Below, piece after piece: positions 14,778 through 14,816 of a stretch of 14,816 bases of DNA. Source of the DNA: SAT2750 sp964476375 (lineage in GTDB: Bacteria; Planctomycetota; Planctomycetia; Pirellulales; Pirellulaceae); contig CAYYZW010000123.1 of the NCBI GenBank assembly GCA_964476375.1, positions 1 to 14,816 of the forward strand, written 5' to 3'. Below the pieces are notes generated by a model. The model was not told where the DNA came from and ran no database searches. It worked only from the letters and a program-made list of their open reading frames with translations. Each line of letters begins with the position of its first letter. The first letter of the stretch is position 1. The position numbers and the translations under genes are program-made.

Positions 14778-14816
14778 ATGTCCGAGGTTCTGGTTGAACC
14801 TGTCTCCACGATCCGC
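14778..14816 (+). CDS. possible start of a further gene, cut off by the window edge
   Basis: An ATG at 14778 opens a frame of 13 codons (MSEVLVEPVSTIR) that is still open at the window end. The local sequence before it is pyrimidine-rich and has no clear Shine-Dalgarno site. It is too short to name. It would be on the same strand as the transporter, 138 bases after its stop codon. Confidence 0.35.
   Translation, partial: MSEVLVEPVSTIR

Noticed and set aside
1..14816. Search for CRISPR repeats, insertion sequence ends, tRNA genes, toxin-antitoxin or phage genes
   Set aside because: No regularly spaced repeats, no terminal inverted repeats next to a transposase, no tRNA-like cloverleaf and no recognisable mobile-element protein were seen by eye. 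A covariance-model and repeat search would settle this. The MazG-like protein is a pyrophosphohydrolase and has no adjacent MazE/MazF-type partner.

Overview
The window looks like ordinary chromosomal DNA from a moderately G+C-rich Gram-negative-type bacterium, most likely a member of the Planctomycetota. This assignment is inference. It rests on the mix of a large MMPL-type exporter whose first half carries an SGAVHIVNYY-type motif, a small membrane-anchored DUF3179-like protein, an FHA protein beside dnaE, a secreted cyclophilin with a helical N-terminal part, and a large proline-rich membrane-anchored orphan. No rRNA, tRNA, CRISPR array, insertion sequence, integrase or phage gene was seen.

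Layout. Bases 1-444 hold a possible promoter and a small MazG-like nucleotide pyrophosphohydrolase on the plus strand. It converges on an 846-residue membrane-anchored protein of unknown function (474-3014, minus). Next is a minus-strand pair with translational coupling: rsmD (16S rRNA guanine-N2 methyltransferase, up to 4287) followed 3 bases later by a small cupin (3208-3579). Divergent from rsmD is an exported cyclophilin-type prolyl isomerase (4359-5480, plus). It converges on a minus-strand cluster that is transcribed in the order FHA-domain protein (9865-10500), dnaE (6184-9774), DUF3179-like membrane protein (5506-6153). A good sigma70-type promoter (10586-10615) sits in front of the FHA gene. 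From 10794 to 14639 a 1281-residue RND/MMPL transporter runs on the plus strand, and the first 13 codons of a possible further plus-strand gene are at the right edge.

How the genes fit together. Most are housekeeping: nucleotide-pool cleaning, replication (DnaE with an apparently intact PHP metal site), ribosome modification, and envelope protein folding and transport. There is no compact defence or mobile cassette. The less ordinary points are lineage-specific protein features: a two-helix insertion in the second half of the transporter, a Ser in place of Asp/Asn in the RsmD catalytic loop, the large orphan at 474-3014, the FHA-dnaE linkage, and a DUF3179-like protein that keeps only one cysteine and follows dnaE directly in the same frame.
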